In this document: in pieces, positions 34,333 to 43,386 of the stretch
Layout of the letters: each line of letters starts with the position of its first letter
How positions within the stretch are numbered: the stretch's first letter is position 1
NCBI GenBank assembly: GCA_000378025.1
Contig: KB899087.1
Coordinates: 2,232,001-2,296,000 of the forward strand
Source: Xanthobacteraceae bacterium 501b
GTDB taxonomy: Bacteria > Pseudomonadota > Alphaproteobacteria > Rhizobiales > Xanthobacteraceae
Reading direction: 5' to 3'
DNA length: 64,000 nucleotides
Notes under the pieces: model-generated
What the model was told of the DNA's origin: nothing
What the model saw: only the letters and a program-made list of their open reading frames with translations
Databases searched by the model: none
Program-made: the position numbers and the translations under genes

Positions 34333-34353
34333 CGTTTATCGTCGATAGACGAT
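34331..34353. promoter_or_regulatory. 23-bp palindromic operator at the ArsR gene start
   Basis: ATCGTTTATCG-T-CGATAGACGAT: two 11-base arms with one mismatch around a single central base. It covers the spacer and -10 region of the likely arsR promoter and touches its first codon, the expected place for autorepression. Confidence 0.75.
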
Positions 34354-34361
34354 GATTTCAA
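34333..34361 (-). promoter_or_regulatory. candidate promoter of the arsR gene
   Basis: On the minus strand TTGAAA (34356-34361), 17 bases, then TAAACG (34333-34338), directly followed by the ATG at 34332. The -35 is good and the -10 moderate. This spacing would start the RNA inside the first codons. Confidence 0.4.
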
Positions 34362-34504
34362 GACAGCGCCCCCTCAGCCACCCGACAGGCGCGGCCATGG
34401 AACCGTACGGCCCTCCCCGCCATTTGCACCGGGCGGCGGGCAATGCCATGTGATGGTAATCTGAATACTTGAACCCGCCCGTGCTGCGGTGCAACATGGT
34501 GTCC

Positions 34505-35116
34505 ATGACAAAGATCAAGAGCATATGCGTCTATTGCGGCGCGGCTACCGGAGCCGATGCCGTCTATCTCGAAACCGCCATCGCGCTCGGGCGCCTGCTC
34601 GCGGCCGAGGGCATTCGCCTCGTCTATGGCGGCGGCGGCGTGGGGCTGATGGGCGCCACCGCCCGCGCCTGCGCGGAAGCGGGCGGCAGGGTGACGGGCA
34701 TCATCCCCGATTTTCTGATCGGCAAGGAACAGGCGTTCGACCACGCCCATGAGCTGATCGTCACCAAGGACATGCACGAGCGCAAGCGCCTGATGTTCGA
34801 GCGGGCGGATGCCTTCATCGCCCTGCCCGGCGGCATCGGCACGCTGGAAGAGCTGATCGAACAGCTCACCTGGGTCCAGCTCAACCGGCATTCCAAGCCG
34901 GTGATGGTGCTCAACATCGCCAATTTCTGGGACCCGCTGCTGACCCTGCTGGACCACATGCAGTCGACCGGCTTCGTCAACATCGCCCGCCCGGTGAAGC
35001 TGCTGGTCGCGCATAATGTGCGCGCCGTGCTGCCCAAGCTACAGGGCGCCGTCGCCCATCTCGGCGAGGCCGATCTGCACGGCGAAGCCGAGGAGCGCGT
35101 GCTCGACCGGATGTGA
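34505..35116 (+). CDS. LOG family protein (nucleoside monophosphate phosphoribohydrolase-like)
   Basis: A 203-residue Rossmann-like protein of the Lonely Guy family (TIGR00730). Motifs: ICVYCGAATGA at the N-terminus, YGGGGVGLMGA, MHERKRLMFERADAFIALPGGIGTLEELIE with the PGGxGTxxE signature. Members hydrolyse cytokinin riboside monophosphates or AMP/other nucleotides to base and ribose phosphate. ATG 34505 is chosen; ATG 34496 is equally possible, with no clear ribosome site. Divergent from arsR. Confidence 0.9.
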   Translation: MTKIKSICVYCGAATGADAVYLETAIALGRLLAAEGIRLVYGGGGVGLMGATARACAEAGGRVTGIIPDFLIGKEQAFDHAHELIVTKDMHERKRLMFERADAFIALPGGIGTLEELIEQLTWVQLNRHSKPVMVLNIANFWDPLLTLLDHMQSTGFVNIARPVKLLVAHNVRAVLPKLQGAVAHLGEADLHGEAEERVLDRM

Positions 35117-35119
35117 GGG

Positions 35120-35154
35120 CGAAGGCCTGCGGGCCGGCCTTCCTCCGGCCTTCG
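35120..35154. terminator. possible hairpin terminator after LOG gene
   Basis: CGAAGGCC (35120-35127) pairs with GGCCTTCG (35147-35154); an inner GGCCGGCC is also self-complementary. Just after the LOG stop. No T-tract, so termination is uncertain. Confidence 0.35.
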
Positions 35155-35233
35155 TGATGCGGAGGGCGATGGCGCTGCGCGGCCGGTGACGGTATTCAAG
35201 AGCCGTCGCCGTCCCGGCACGCACGAGTTCATC

Positions 35234-36418
35234 ATGACGCTTTCCGACTTTGCCACCCGCCGCCCCCTCGCACGGCTGCTCGCGCCCGCAGCGCTGTCGC
35301 TCACCCTGGCGCTCGCGCCGTCCGCGCAGGCCTGCACCTCGCTGATCTATCGCGATGCCAATGGTGGGGTCTATTTCGGCCGCACGCTGGAGCTGGCGAT
35401 GGAGCTGCCCTACCGGGTCGCCTATCTCCCCGCCGGCCAGCGCTATACATCCACCGCCGCCGCCGGTGCCGCCGCGCTCGCCTACACCACCAAGTACCGC
35501 ATGCTGGCGATCACCGTGCCGGACGGCTCGCTCGCCGATCTGAAGATCGTCGAGGGCTTCAACGAGAAGGGCCTCACCTTCAGCCTGCTCGCCTTCGCTG
35601 GCGCCGCCGGGCCCACCCACGCCTTCGAGATGACCAAGGCGGCGCTCTCCGCCATCGATCTCGGTTCCTGGACGCTCGGGCAGTTCCAGGACGTGGCCGA
35701 GGTAAAGGCCGCGCTCGCCAGCCAGCCGGTGCTGCTCGCTCCGCTGGCCGTGCTCGGCAACGCCAAGTCGCCGTTCCACTATGTGCTGCACGACCGCAGC
35801 GGCGCCTCGATCGTCATCGAGTTCGCCAATGGCAAGCAGACCGTCTACGACAACCCGGTAGGGGTGATGACCAACGGGCCCGAACTGCCCTGGCACCTCA
35901 CCAACCTGAACAACTACACCTTCCTCAGCAATGTCGACCAGTCGAGCGGCCAGTTCGGGTCGCTGAAGGTCGCCCAGCCCGATTCCGGCATCGCCACGGC
36001 GGGGCTTCCGGCGTCGAACACCTCGGTCGGGCGCTTCGTGCGCGCGGTGTATTATTCGCAATACGCGCAGAAGGTGAAAGCGCCCGACGACGCGGTGCGC
36101 ACGCTCGCCCACATCATGAACAATTTCGATCGGCCGAAGGACATCACCATCGACACCAACTCAGGTGGCAATGAAGGCATCGCCGCGGTGGCGACCAAGG
36201 ATTCCCCGCCCTTCACCAGCGAATACACCTCGTGGACCGCGCTGACCGATCTCAACCGCAGCGTGCTCTATGTCCGCACCTATGGCGGGCTGAACTACAG
36301 CACCTTCGATCTCACCAAGCTCGCCGCCGGAAACGCGGTGCTCTCGCTGCCGCTGGCGACGCTGGATGGCATGGCCGGCGACGCCACCGCCGCGCTGATC
36401 GCCGCCAAGGCCAAGTGA
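35234..36418 (+). CDS. exported choloylglycine hydrolase-like linear amide C-N hydrolase
   Basis: Ntn-hydrolase of 394 residues. A long signal peptide ends in SAQA, and the next residue is Cys (ACTSLIYRDANGGVYFGRTLE, cut after Y), which would become the N-terminal nucleophile on processing. YFGRTLE gives the conserved Arg; FNEKGLTFSLLAF and LHDRSGASIVIEF match the bile-salt hydrolase/penicillin V acylase fold, and the YDNPVGVMTNGPELPWHL block (cut) is typical. Gram-negative periplasmic members often act on acyl-homoserine lactones or penicillin V; the substrate here is not known. ATG 35234 opens the signal. Confidence 0.87.
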   Translation: MTLSDFATRRPLARLLAPAALSLTLALAPSAQACTSLIYRDANGGVYFGRTLELAMELPYRVAYLPAGQRYTSTAAAGAAALAYTTKYRMLAITVPDGSLADLKIVEGFNEKGLTFSLLAFAGAAGPTHAFEMTKAALSAIDLGSWTLGQFQDVAEVKAALASQPVLLAPLAVLGNAKSPFHYVLHDRSGASIVIEFANGKQTVYDNPVGVMTNGPELPWHLTNLNNYTFLSNVDQSSGQFGSLKVAQPDSGIATAGLPASNTSVGRFVRAVYYSQYAQKVKAPDDAVRTLAHIMNNFDRPKDITIDTNSGGNEGIAAVATKDSPPFTSEYTSWTALTDLNRSVLYVRTYGGLNYSTFDLTKLAAGNAVLSLPLATLDGMAGDATAALIAAKAK

Positions 36419-36431
36419 GGGCGTGAGAAAG

Positions 36432-36456
36432 GCGCCCGGAGCGTTGTTCCGGGCGC
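36432..36456. terminator. hairpin terminator between convergent genes
   Basis: GCGCCCGGA (36432-36440), 7-base loop, TCCGGGCGC (36448-36456). On the minus strand it is followed by CCTTTCTC. It sits between the amidase and GNAT stops and could serve both. Confidence 0.55.
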
Positions 36457-36462
36457 TCGCGC

Positions 36463-36987
36463 TCAATGCGTGGTGTCGGGCGGGGCGAGCGTCTTTTCCA
36501 GCGTCGTGTTGGCCAGCCACACCCCGCCCAGCGAGATGGTGTTGCGCTGCTTGGGGGTGAAGCCGCGCTTGCTGAAGAAATCGAGCGCGGTGTCGCTGGC
36601 ATCGACGGTCAGGCTCGTCGCCCCGCGCGCGCCGGCCAGCCGCTCGATGGCGTCATAGAGCAGAGACGCCACGCCCTCGCCCACCGCTTCCGGCCGCACA
36701 TACAGCATGTCGATCAGCCGGTTGTCGGCGAGCGAGATGAACCCCACCGGTTCGCCCTCACGGGTGGCGATGAGGGTCAGTTGCTCCGTCAGGCGCGTCT
36801 CCAGCGCTTCCTCGTCGGAAGCCGCCGCCGCCCAGGCTTCCTGCTGGTCGGAATCATAATCCTCGCCGGTCAGCTCAAGGATCGCCGCCTCAGCAATGGC
36901 GGCGAGCATCGCCACGTCGCCCGGCAGTGCCGGGCGCAGCGCGGCGGCGGGGGGCCGGTTGGCCCCGCTCACCGCTTCGGCTCCCAT
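36463..36987 (-). CDS. GNAT family N-acetyltransferase
   Basis: Acetyl-CoA-dependent acyltransferase of about 174 residues. The core motif is [23 protein letters not shown] (cut: [16 protein letters not shown]), followed by [18 protein letters not shown], which is the usual GNAT C-terminal strand-helix. ATG 36985-36987 overlaps the cysS 3' end by 19 bases; a GTG at 36970-36972 with GGGAG before it and a GTGA overlap with the cysS stop is an equally good start. The acceptor is unknown. Co-transcribed with cysS. Confidence 0.82.
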   Translation of the reverse strand: MGAEAVSGANRPPAAALRPALPGDVAMLAAIAEAAILELTGEDYDSDQQEAWAAAASDEEALETRLTEQLTLIATREGEPVGFISLADNRLIDMLYVRPEAVGEGVASLLYDAIERLAGARGATSLTVDASDTALDFFSKRGFTPKQRNTISLGGVWLANTTLEKTLAPPDTTH

Positions 36988-38363
36988 GAGGTGGTGCCGT
37001 CCTTGTTGTCCTTCAGCGCCACGCCGAGCGCGAGCAGCTCGTCGCGGATGCGGTCGGAGGCGGCCCAGTCGCGGTTGCGGCGGGCCTCGATGCGCTCCGA
37101 GATGCGCGCCTCGACCTCTTCGGCCGCAATTGTCAGCACCGGCACGCGCGCCGCCGCCCACGCTTCCATGGGCCCTGGCTCGAAGCCGAGGAAAGCCAGC
37201 GTGCCGGCCAGCGCCTTCTTGCCGGCATGGTCGCGCAGCGCGTGCATCTCGGCGATGGCCTTGGGCGTGTTGAGGTCGTCGGCCAGCGCTTCCAGCACCG
37301 AAGGCGCCGGGCGCGGATAGGCGTCCGGGGCGGCGGCGTCGAACCACTGCTCCAGCGTCTTGGCGCTCTCCTCCAGCCCCTTCACCGTCCAGTCGATCGG
37401 CTGGCGGTAATGGGTCTTCAGCATGTTGAGGCGCAGCACCGGGCCGGGCCAGTCGGCGAGCAGCTGGCGGATGGTGATGAAGTTGCCGAGCGATTTCGAC
37501 ATCTTCTCGCCTTCCACCTGCAGGAAGCCGTTATGCATCCACACCTTGGCCATCAGCCCGGAATGGAAGGCGCAGCGCGACTGCGCCACTTCGTTCTCAT
37601 GGTGCGGGAAGACAAGGTCGATGCCGCCGCCATGAATGTCGAAGGTCTCGCCGAGATGCTTCCAGCTCATGGCGGAGCACTCGATGTGCCAGCCCGGACG
37701 CCCGGGCGCCGCGATGCCCGCCGGCGAGGGCCAGCCCGGCTCGCCGGGCTTGGAGGGCTTCCACAGCACGAAGTCCATGGCGTCCTGCTTATAGGGCGCG
37801 ACATCGACCCGGGCGCCGGCCAGCATGTCGTCCAGCGGCCGGTTGGAGAGCTTGCCGTAATCGGGCATGGAAGGCACCGAGAACAGCACATGGTCCTCGG
37901 CGACATAGGCGTGGCCGGAGGCGACCAGCTTCTCGATCAGCTGGCGCATCTCGGCGATGTGCTCGGTGGCGCGCGGCTCGACATCGGGATGCAGCACGCC
38001 GAGCGCTTCGAGGTCGTCATGGAACTGCGCCTCGGTGGTGAACGTCACCTTGGCGATCGCCTCGTTGAGGTCGAGCCCGGGATGCTCGGCGGCGGCGCGC
38101 GCGTTGATCTTGTCGTCCACGTCGGTGATGTTGCGGACATATTTGACATGGTCGACGCCATAGAGGTGGCGCAGCAGCCGGTAGAGCAGATCAAACACGA
38201 TCACCGGGCGCGCATTGCCGATATGGGCGAAGTCGTAGACCGTCGGGCCACAGACATACATCCGCACCTTCGCGGCATCGAGGGGAGTGAAGACCTCCTT
38301 CGACCGCGTGAGCGTGTTGTAGAGCTTGAGCTCGGGAAGCGCCTGCGCGTTGGTGCCCGACAT
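36969..38363 (-). CDS. cysS: cysteine-tRNA ligase
   Basis: Class I aminoacyl-tRNA synthetase of 464 residues charging tRNA-Cys. [18 protein letters not shown] carries the zinc Cys and the HIGH-type motif; [13 protein letters not shown] holds zinc ligands, and KMSKSLGNF is the second signature. ATG 38361-38363 follows GGAAGG. The normal length suggests a complete gene. The GNAT gene overlaps its end. Confidence 0.97.
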   Translation of the reverse strand: MSGTNAQALPELKLYNTLTRSKEVFTPLDAAKVRMYVCGPTVYDFAHIGNARPVIVFDLLYRLLRHLYGVDHVKYVRNITDVDDKINARAAAEHPGLDLNEAIAKVTFTTEAQFHDDLEALGVLHPDVEPRATEHIAEMRQLIEKLVASGHAYVAEDHVLFSVPSMPDYGKLSNRPLDDMLAGARVDVAPYKQDAMDFVLWKPSKPGEPGWPSPAGIAAPGRPGWHIECSAMSWKHLGETFDIHGGGIDLVFPHHENEVAQSRCAFHSGLMAKVWMHNGFLQVEGEKMSKSLGNFITIRQLLADWPGPVLRLNMLKTHYRQPIDWTVKGLEESAKTLEQWFDAAAPDAYPRPAPSVLEALADDLNTPKAIAEMHALRDHAGKKALAGTLAFLGFEPGPMEAWAAARVPVLTIAAEEVEARISERIEARRNRDWAASDRIRDELLALGVALKDNKDGTTSWEPKR

Positions 38364-38535
38364 ATCTGTGCCTTCCGGATCCTGCCGCGCGCGATGAGGC
38401 GCGGCGCCGCGTCTGTCGTCCGTTTGGCCGGCCGCGTCAAGCCAAGGCCAGGGATAACGCCGCACGCGACGCCGCCAGCGTGCCGCAGTTGACGGGTGCG
38501 GGAGGCGGGGCTATCTCGCCGCCACGACGACGGCA

Positions 38536-38572
38536 GGCGAAAATTTTAAGGGTCGATTCAAACCTTTTCGCC
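38536..38572. repeat. inverted repeat in the cysS / small exported protein intergenic region
   Basis: GGCGAAAA (38536-38543) pairs with TTTTCGCC (38565-38572); an inner AAGG/CCTT extends the stem. About 50 bases before the start of the exported protein gene. It may be an operator or a 5' leader hairpin. Confidence 0.5.
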
Positions 38573-38624
38573 ACATTCACGTTGTCCTGCCGCCACCTTG
38601 TCGCCACCAAAGAACGCACCCAAC

Positions 38625-38966
38625 ATGACCGCGATGCCGCGCCTGCGCCTCTCCCTGCTCGCCCTTGCTTTGGCGCTGGCTCCGAGCCTTGCCCCGAGCC
38701 TTGCCACGGCCGGCGAGGACACCGCCATTTTCAGCGTCGACCTTTCCGACGGCTACGGCATCGACACCTGCATCGCCTCCGGCGCGCCCTGCGGCCAGGC
38801 GATGGCGGATGCGTGGTGCCGGGTGCACGATTTCAGCCGCGCCACCAGCTTCGGCCCGGCACGCTCGGACGCCCAGCCGAGCCTGACGGGCGCCGCCCCG
38901 GTCCGCACCGCCGCCTGCGAGGGCAGCGCCTGCCAGAATTCCGTCGCCATCACCTGCGCGCGCTGA
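38625..38966 (+). CDS. small exported Cys-rich protein
   Basis: A 113-residue exported protein. The signal peptide MTAMPRLRLSLLALALALAP ends near LATAGE. The mature part of about 85 residues has six Cys in a spaced pattern (DTCIASGAPCGQAMADAWCR, then AACEGSACQNSVAITCAR), suggesting three disulfides. The pattern CG-x-x-x-A-x-A-WC is one I associate with small periplasmic proteins of Hyphomicrobiales, without a named function. No strong ribosome site; ATG 38634 is a possible alternative. Confidence 0.72.
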   Translation: MTAMPRLRLSLLALALALAPSLAPSLATAGEDTAIFSVDLSDGYGIDTCIASGAPCGQAMADAWCRVHDFSRATSFGPARSDAQPSLTGAAPVRTAACEGSACQNSVAITCAR

Positions 38967-39035
38967 ACGCTTGCGTGCGCAGAAGGCTTGCGTGCACAGA
39001 AGGCTTGCGCGCTCAACCGGCGCGCCCGCCCGACT

Positions 39036-39572
39036 TCACTTGAGATAGTCGCCGCATTTCGGCGCCTCATTGGTCGCGCCCCAGGGCATGACCGGCACGG
39101 TCGAGGTCGAGTTCTTCGGGCTGCCCTCGATCAGCTTGTCGGAATAGACCAGATAGACCAGCACGTTGCGCTTGGCGTCACAGCCGCGCACGATCTGCAT
39201 CTTCTTGAAGATCAGCGAACGGCTCTCCCGGTAGACGATATCGCCCTGGTCGAACTTGCTCTTGAAGCTGATCGGGCCGATCTGCCGGCAGGCGATGGAA
39301 ATGTCCGACACTTCCTCGGCCACCCCCAGCATGCCCTTCACCCCGCCCCGCTCGGGCACTGTGTAATGGCAGGCGACGCCGTCGACGACGGGATCGTCGA
39401 TGCCATAGGTCGCGAGCTTGTCGTCGGGGGTGAGGAATTTCCACACCGTCGACTTGCGGAAGATGAGGTCCGGCTCCTGCGCCTGCACGGGGGCGGCGGC
39501 GAGGCCGGCGGCCAGCACGAGGGCGGCAAGCGCGAGAGAGCGGAAGGCGGGAACGCGGGGGGCGCGGATCAT
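39036..39572 (-). CDS. creA: CreA family exported protein
   Basis: Periplasmic protein of 178 residues. The signal peptide MIRAPRVPAFRSLALAALVL ends near VQAQEP. The CreA pattern follows: VACHYTVPERGGVKGMLGVAE, SDISIACRQIGPI, and IVRGCDAKRNVLVYLVYSDKLIEGSPKNS (cut at 20: RNVLVYLVYSDKLIEGSPKN), with four Cys. Function is unknown even in E. coli, where it neighbours creBCD; no such two-component system is here. ATG 39570-39572 is chosen; an in-frame ATG further up has an unlikely signal. Confidence 0.9.
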   Translation of the reverse strand: MIRAPRVPAFRSLALAALVLAAGLAAAPVQAQEPDLIFRKSTVWKFLTPDDKLATYGIDDPVVDGVACHYTVPERGGVKGMLGVAEEVSDISIACRQIGPISFKSKFDQGDIVYRESRSLIFKKMQIVRGCDAKRNVLVYLVYSDKLIEGSPKNSTSTVPVMPWGATNEAPKCGDYLK

Positions 39573-39791
39573 GCGGATGTGAACTCCGATCGGAACGTTC
39601 CGCATATGGGGGTGCCGGCCCCGCGCGCAACGCCCCGCAGGCGCCGTGCGGCGCCGGTGGCTGGGCGTCCCGCTTGCATCGGGCGGCGAAAGCGGGTTCA
39701 AACTTTCGACAAGCTTGCCGTGCTCATTGCGGCCTTCGCCCGATTCCGGCACACCCGCTTCCGTCCGCCATCGCGATTGCAGTCTCCCTTG

Positions 39792-40820
39792 ATGACATTC
39801 CGCCGCCACCTCGCCGCCCGCCTCCTCCTCGCTGCGGCGCTCCTTGCTCCGGCCGGCCTCGCTGTCGCGCAGGATTATCCGCCCGGCAGCGTCGGCGGGG
39901 GGTATGAGGGCGGCGGCTATGAAGGCGGCGACCGCTCCACCTGCATCCGGCTGGAAGGCCAGCTGGCCGGGCTCGACCGGGGCCAGGGCGGGCAGCCCGA
40001 TCTCGGCGCCGCCATCGCCCAGCAGCAGCAGGAGATCGCCAATCTCTCCGCCCAGGTGCGTCAGCTCGGCTGCGACAAGCGGGGCTTCCTCATCTTCCAG
40101 CCGCAGCTGCCGCCGCAGTGCGAATCGCTCAACCGCCGCCTGACCCAGGCCCGCTCGAACCTCGACCGCACCATGATGCAGGCGCGGGGCCAGCAGAGCG
40201 GCAATAATGAGCAGCGCCGCCAGCTCATCTACGCCCTCGCCCAGAATAATTGCGGCGCCCAGTATCAGGCCGCGCTGGGGCAGAGCAGCGGTCAGGGTGC
40301 CGGGGGCAATTACGGCAACCAGAACCGGCGGCCGCGCAATTTCATCGAGCAGCTCTTCGGCGTGCCGGCGGACGAAACCGGCCCGCTGGACGTGCAGCCG
40401 CTGGAAATGCCGAAAGTGTCGACCTATCGCACCGTCTGTGTGCGGACCTGCGACGGTTTCTTCTTCCCGGTGTCCTTCGCCGCCACCCCGGCCAAGTTCG
40501 GCTCGGACGAGGCGCAGTGCCAGCGCCAGTGCCCCGGCACCGAGGCCCGGCTGTTCGCCTACCGCAACCCCGGCGAGGATATTAACCAGGCGGTCGGCAT
40601 CAACGGCCAGCCCTATATGTCGCTGCCCACCGCGCTGCTGTTCAAGAAGCAGTTCGTCCCCGCCTGCACCTGCCGCCCGGCCAACATGAACTGGTCGCAG
40701 GCGATGGCCGGACAGGAGGACCCGACGCTGCGCAAGGGCGACATCGTCGTCACCGAGGATGCCTCGCGCGAAATGGCGCAGCCGCGCCCGGCGGCGCCGC
40801 CGGCGACCAAGAAGCCCTGA
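39792..40820 (+). CDS. DUF2865 domain exported protein
   Basis: A 342-residue exported protein. The signal peptide MTFRRHLAARLLLAAALLAP ends near AVAQDY. A Gly/Tyr-rich start (GGGYEGGGYEGG) and a Gln-rich coiled-coil stretch (about 75-160, AIAQQQQEIANLSAQVRQLG) precede the DUF2865 core: YRTVCVRTCDGFFFPVSFA, DEAQCQRQCPGTEARLFAYR and YMSLPTALLFKKQF, rich in conserved Cys. Probably a periplasmic structural or binding protein; unknown function. Long in-frame upstream reading over creA is a shadow. Confidence 0.88.
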   Translation: MTFRRHLAARLLLAAALLAPAGLAVAQDYPPGSVGGGYEGGGYEGGDRSTCIRLEGQLAGLDRGQGGQPDLGAAIAQQQQEIANLSAQVRQLGCDKRGFLIFQPQLPPQCESLNRRLTQARSNLDRTMMQARGQQSGNNEQRRQLIYALAQNNCGAQYQAALGQSSGQGAGGNYGNQNRRPRNFIEQLFGVPADETGPLDVQPLEMPKVSTYRTVCVRTCDGFFFPVSFAATPAKFGSDEAQCQRQCPGTEARLFAYRNPGEDINQAVGINGQPYMSLPTALLFKKQFVPACTCRPANMNWSQAMAGQEDPTLRKGDIVVTEDASREMAQPRPAAPPATKKP

Positions 40821-40858
40821 CAGGCGCGGGCCTTACCGCAAGGCCTCACGAGAACCGA

Positions 40859-40935
40859 CCGTCATCCCCGGGCTTGACCCGGGGCTCCGTGTCTTTTCCT
40901 GCAGCGATCCCTCTCGGTTAGGGCCGGGATGACGG
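40859..40935. repeat. REP-like palindrome of the CCGGGCTTGACCCGG class
   Basis: Outer arms CCGTCATCCC (40859-40868) and GGGATGACGG (40926-40935), with an inner perfect hairpin CCCCGGG-CTTGA-CCCGGGG (40866-40884). Lies between the convergent DUF2865 and gltX genes. The same CGGGCTTGACCCG core occurs at 52331-52416. Confidence 0.8.
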
Positions 40936-40946
40936 CGCTCCGCGCG

Positions 40947-42308
40947 CTACGCCCGCTCGCCCCGCAGCCGCGCCGCCGCCTTGTCGCGACCGATCAGCGG
41001 CAGCAGCGCCTTCATTTCCGGCCCGCTCTCGCGCCCGGTAAGGGCGAGGCGCAGCGGGTGGAACAGGCCCCGTCCGCCCCGTCCGCTCGCCGGCTTCAGC
41101 GCTGCGATCCAGCGCGAATAGACATCCTCGCCCCACTCCTCCGGCAGCAGCGCCGCCGCCTGCGCGAGGAAGTCGGCATCCTCCGGGGCCGTCGCCGGCG
41201 CCAGCGGCCCCTCGACCACGCGCCACCAGTCGGCCGCCTCGGAAAGGCGGGCGAGATTGCCGCGCACCGCCAGCCAGAACGCCTCGCCGCCGCCGACGCC
41301 GAACCCCGCAAGCCGCGCGGCCACCGCCTCATAAGGCAGGTGATGCAGCGTTGCCGCGGTCAGCGCGGAAAGTTCGGCCGGGTCGAAGCGCGCCGGGGCG
41401 CGGGAAATCTTGGCGAAATCGATCTTGCTCGCCAGCGCCTCCAGCGAGGCCACCGGCTCCACCGCCAGCGAGGTGCCGGTGAGCACGGCGAGGCTCGCCA
41501 CGGCAAGGGCTTCCTCGCCCTCCGCGCGCAGCGCCCGCAGCGAGAGATGGCCGAGCCGCTTGGAAAGCCCCTCCCCGCTCGGCAGCACGAGCAGATTGTG
41601 GTGGCCGAAGCGCGGCACCCACCCGCCCAGCGCCTCGATGATCTCGATCTGCACACCGGTATTGGTAACGTGGTCCTCGCCGCGCACCACATGGGTCACG
41701 CCCATGTCGACATCGTCGACCACCGAGGTCAGGGTGTAGAGATAGGACCCGTCCTCGCGCACCAGCACGGGGTCGGAAAGGGTCGCGGTGTCGACGCCCT
41801 GCCGCCCGCGCACCAGATCGTCCCACACCACCTGCCGGCCATCGAGGCGGAAACGCCAGTGCGGCCGGCGCCCGTCCACTTCCAGCGCCGCGCGCTCGGC
41901 CTCGGAGAGCTTCAGCGCCGCGCGGTCATAGACCGGCGGCAGGCCGCGCCGGCGCCGCGACTGGCGCATCGCCTCCAGCTCTTCCTCGGTCTCATAGGCG
42001 GGGTAGAGCCGGCCGAGCGCCTTCAGCCGCGCCACGGCCTCGTCGTAACGCGGCAGCCGCCGCGACTGGTGCTCCACCCGGTCCGGCACGAGGCCGAGCC
42101 AGGCGACATCCTGCGCGATCGCCTCGGCGAAGGCATCGGTGGAGCGCGCCGTGTCGGTGTCGTCATAGCGCAGGATGAAGGTCCCGCCCCATTGCCGCGC
42201 ATAGAGGGCATTGTAGAGCGCCGTACGGGCATTGCCGACATGCAGCAGGCCGGTGGGCGAAGGCGCGAAGCGCAGGACGGGCGGGGCGTCGGGAGCGGTG
42301 TCGGACAT
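40947..42308 (-). CDS. gltX: glutamate-tRNA ligase
   Basis: Class I aminoacyl-tRNA synthetase of 453 residues that charges tRNA-Glu. [19 protein letters not shown] carries the HIGH-type signature (HVGN); [13 protein letters not shown] holds the KMSKS-type motif. [15 protein letters not shown] is the usual GluRS block. Alphaproteobacteria often have two copies, of which one is shorter and more divergent; this may be the second (GltX2) or a non-discriminating enzyme. ATG 42306-42308. Confidence 0.93.
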   Translation of the reverse strand: MSDTAPDAPPVLRFAPSPTGLLHVGNARTALYNALYARQWGGTFILRYDDTDTARSTDAFAEAIAQDVAWLGLVPDRVEHQSRRLPRYDEAVARLKALGRLYPAYETEEELEAMRQSRRRRGLPPVYDRAALKLSEAERAALEVDGRRPHWRFRLDGRQVVWDDLVRGRQGVDTATLSDPVLVREDGSYLYTLTSVVDDVDMGVTHVVRGEDHVTNTGVQIEIIEALGGWVPRFGHHNLLVLPSGEGLSKRLGHLSLRALRAEGEEALAVASLAVLTGTSLAVEPVASLEALASKIDFAKISRAPARFDPAELSALTAATLHHLPYEAVAARLAGFGVGGGEAFWLAVRGNLARLSEAADWWRVVEGPLAPATAPEDADFLAQAAALLPEEWGEDVYSRWIAALKPASGRGGRGLFHPLRLALTGRESGPEMKALLPLIGRDKAAARLRGERA

Positions 42309-42417
42309 GCCGTCTTATCGCCGAGGAGACCCCACCGGAGCAAGCGCCGGGGCTGCGCGCACCGCCCCATAGCTTTACCTCGGCTGCCGCAGATGGGAGA
42401 TTGCGGAGGTCGACATT

Positions 42418-43377
42418 ATGCAAGAAGCGCTGCGGCGCCGGTTAGTGGAGTTTCGCGTGACCCCGATCATCCAGGATATCTTCTCCATCTTCTTCGTGCT
42501 CGCTCTTGGATATGTCGCGGGTAAGCGCTCCAGCTTCAATCAGGCTCAGGCCTCCGGTTTCAATCACCTTGTCCTCTCCTATTGCCTTCCGGCCCTGCTC
42601 TTCGTCTCGATCGCCAACTCCTCCCGGGAGGAACTGTTTTCCGACACGCGACTGCTGACCATCTCCGTGGCCGTGTTGCTGTTCTGGTATTTCGTCGCCT
42701 TCTTCGGTGCGCTTTTCGTGTTCGGACACGACCGCCGCGAGGCGGGAATCGCCGGGCTCAGCGCCGGTGCCCCGACCGTCGGGTTCCTCGGCATGGCGGT
42801 GCTCGCGCCGCTGTTCGGCGGCAGCGCGGCGCTCAGTGTGGCCATCGTTGCGCTGGTCGTGAACGTGTTGCTGGTTCCGCTCGGCATGTTCTTCGTCGCG
42901 CCCAAGGGCACCAAGCCGGCGGCGGCTTTGATCAAGGCGGCGAAGGAGCCGGTCGTTCTGGCGCCGATGATCGCCGTGGTGCTGGTGCTGGCCGGCGTGC
43001 GCATGCCCGACCTGCTGCAGGCGCCGCTGGCGCTGATCGGCCATGCCACCTCGGGTGTGGCGGTGTTCGCCGCCGGGCTGGTGCTGTCGGCGCACAGGTT
43101 CCAGCTCAATGCGGAGGTGCTGTGGAACTCGGCGGTCAAGGTCGGCCTGATGCCGGCCTCGATGCTGGCCCTCGCGCTGATCACCGGCGTCAGCGCCAGC
43201 CATCTCGAACAGGTGGTGCTGCTCGCCGCGCTGCCGCCGGCCTTCTCCGGCATCGTCATTGCCGGACGCGAGCAGACCTATGTCGACCTCGCCTCATCGA
43301 CCCTCATCGTCAGCGTGCTGGGATTCGCCGTCGCCGCGCCGCTCTGGATTTCGCTGGCCCGCCACCTGGCGGGATGA
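42418..43377 (+). CDS. AEC family transporter (auxin efflux carrier/malonate type)
   Basis: Inner-membrane permease of 319 residues with about ten helices. FFVLALGYVAGKRSSF opens the fold; SYCLPALLFVSIAN and GLSAGAPTVGFLGMAVLAPL (20) are the helix-break regions; the C-terminal half repeats the pattern. ATG 42418 has GGAGG eight bases upstream. Family substrates are malonate and other organic acids or auxin; not predictable here. Divergent from gltX. Confidence 0.87.
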   Translation: MQEALRRRLVEFRVTPIIQDIFSIFFVLALGYVAGKRSSFNQAQASGFNHLVLSYCLPALLFVSIANSSREELFSDTRLLTISVAVLLFWYFVAFFGALFVFGHDRREAGIAGLSAGAPTVGFLGMAVLAPLFGGSAALSVAIVALVVNVLLVPLGMFFVAPKGTKPAAALIKAAKEPVVLAPMIAVVLVLAGVRMPDLLQAPLALIGHATSGVAVFAAGLVLSAHRFQLNAEVLWNSAVKVGLMPASMLALALITGVSASHLEQVVLLAALPPAFSGIVIAGREQTYVDLASSTLIVSVLGFAVAAPLWISLARHLAG

Positions 43378-43386
43378 CGCGCGCGC

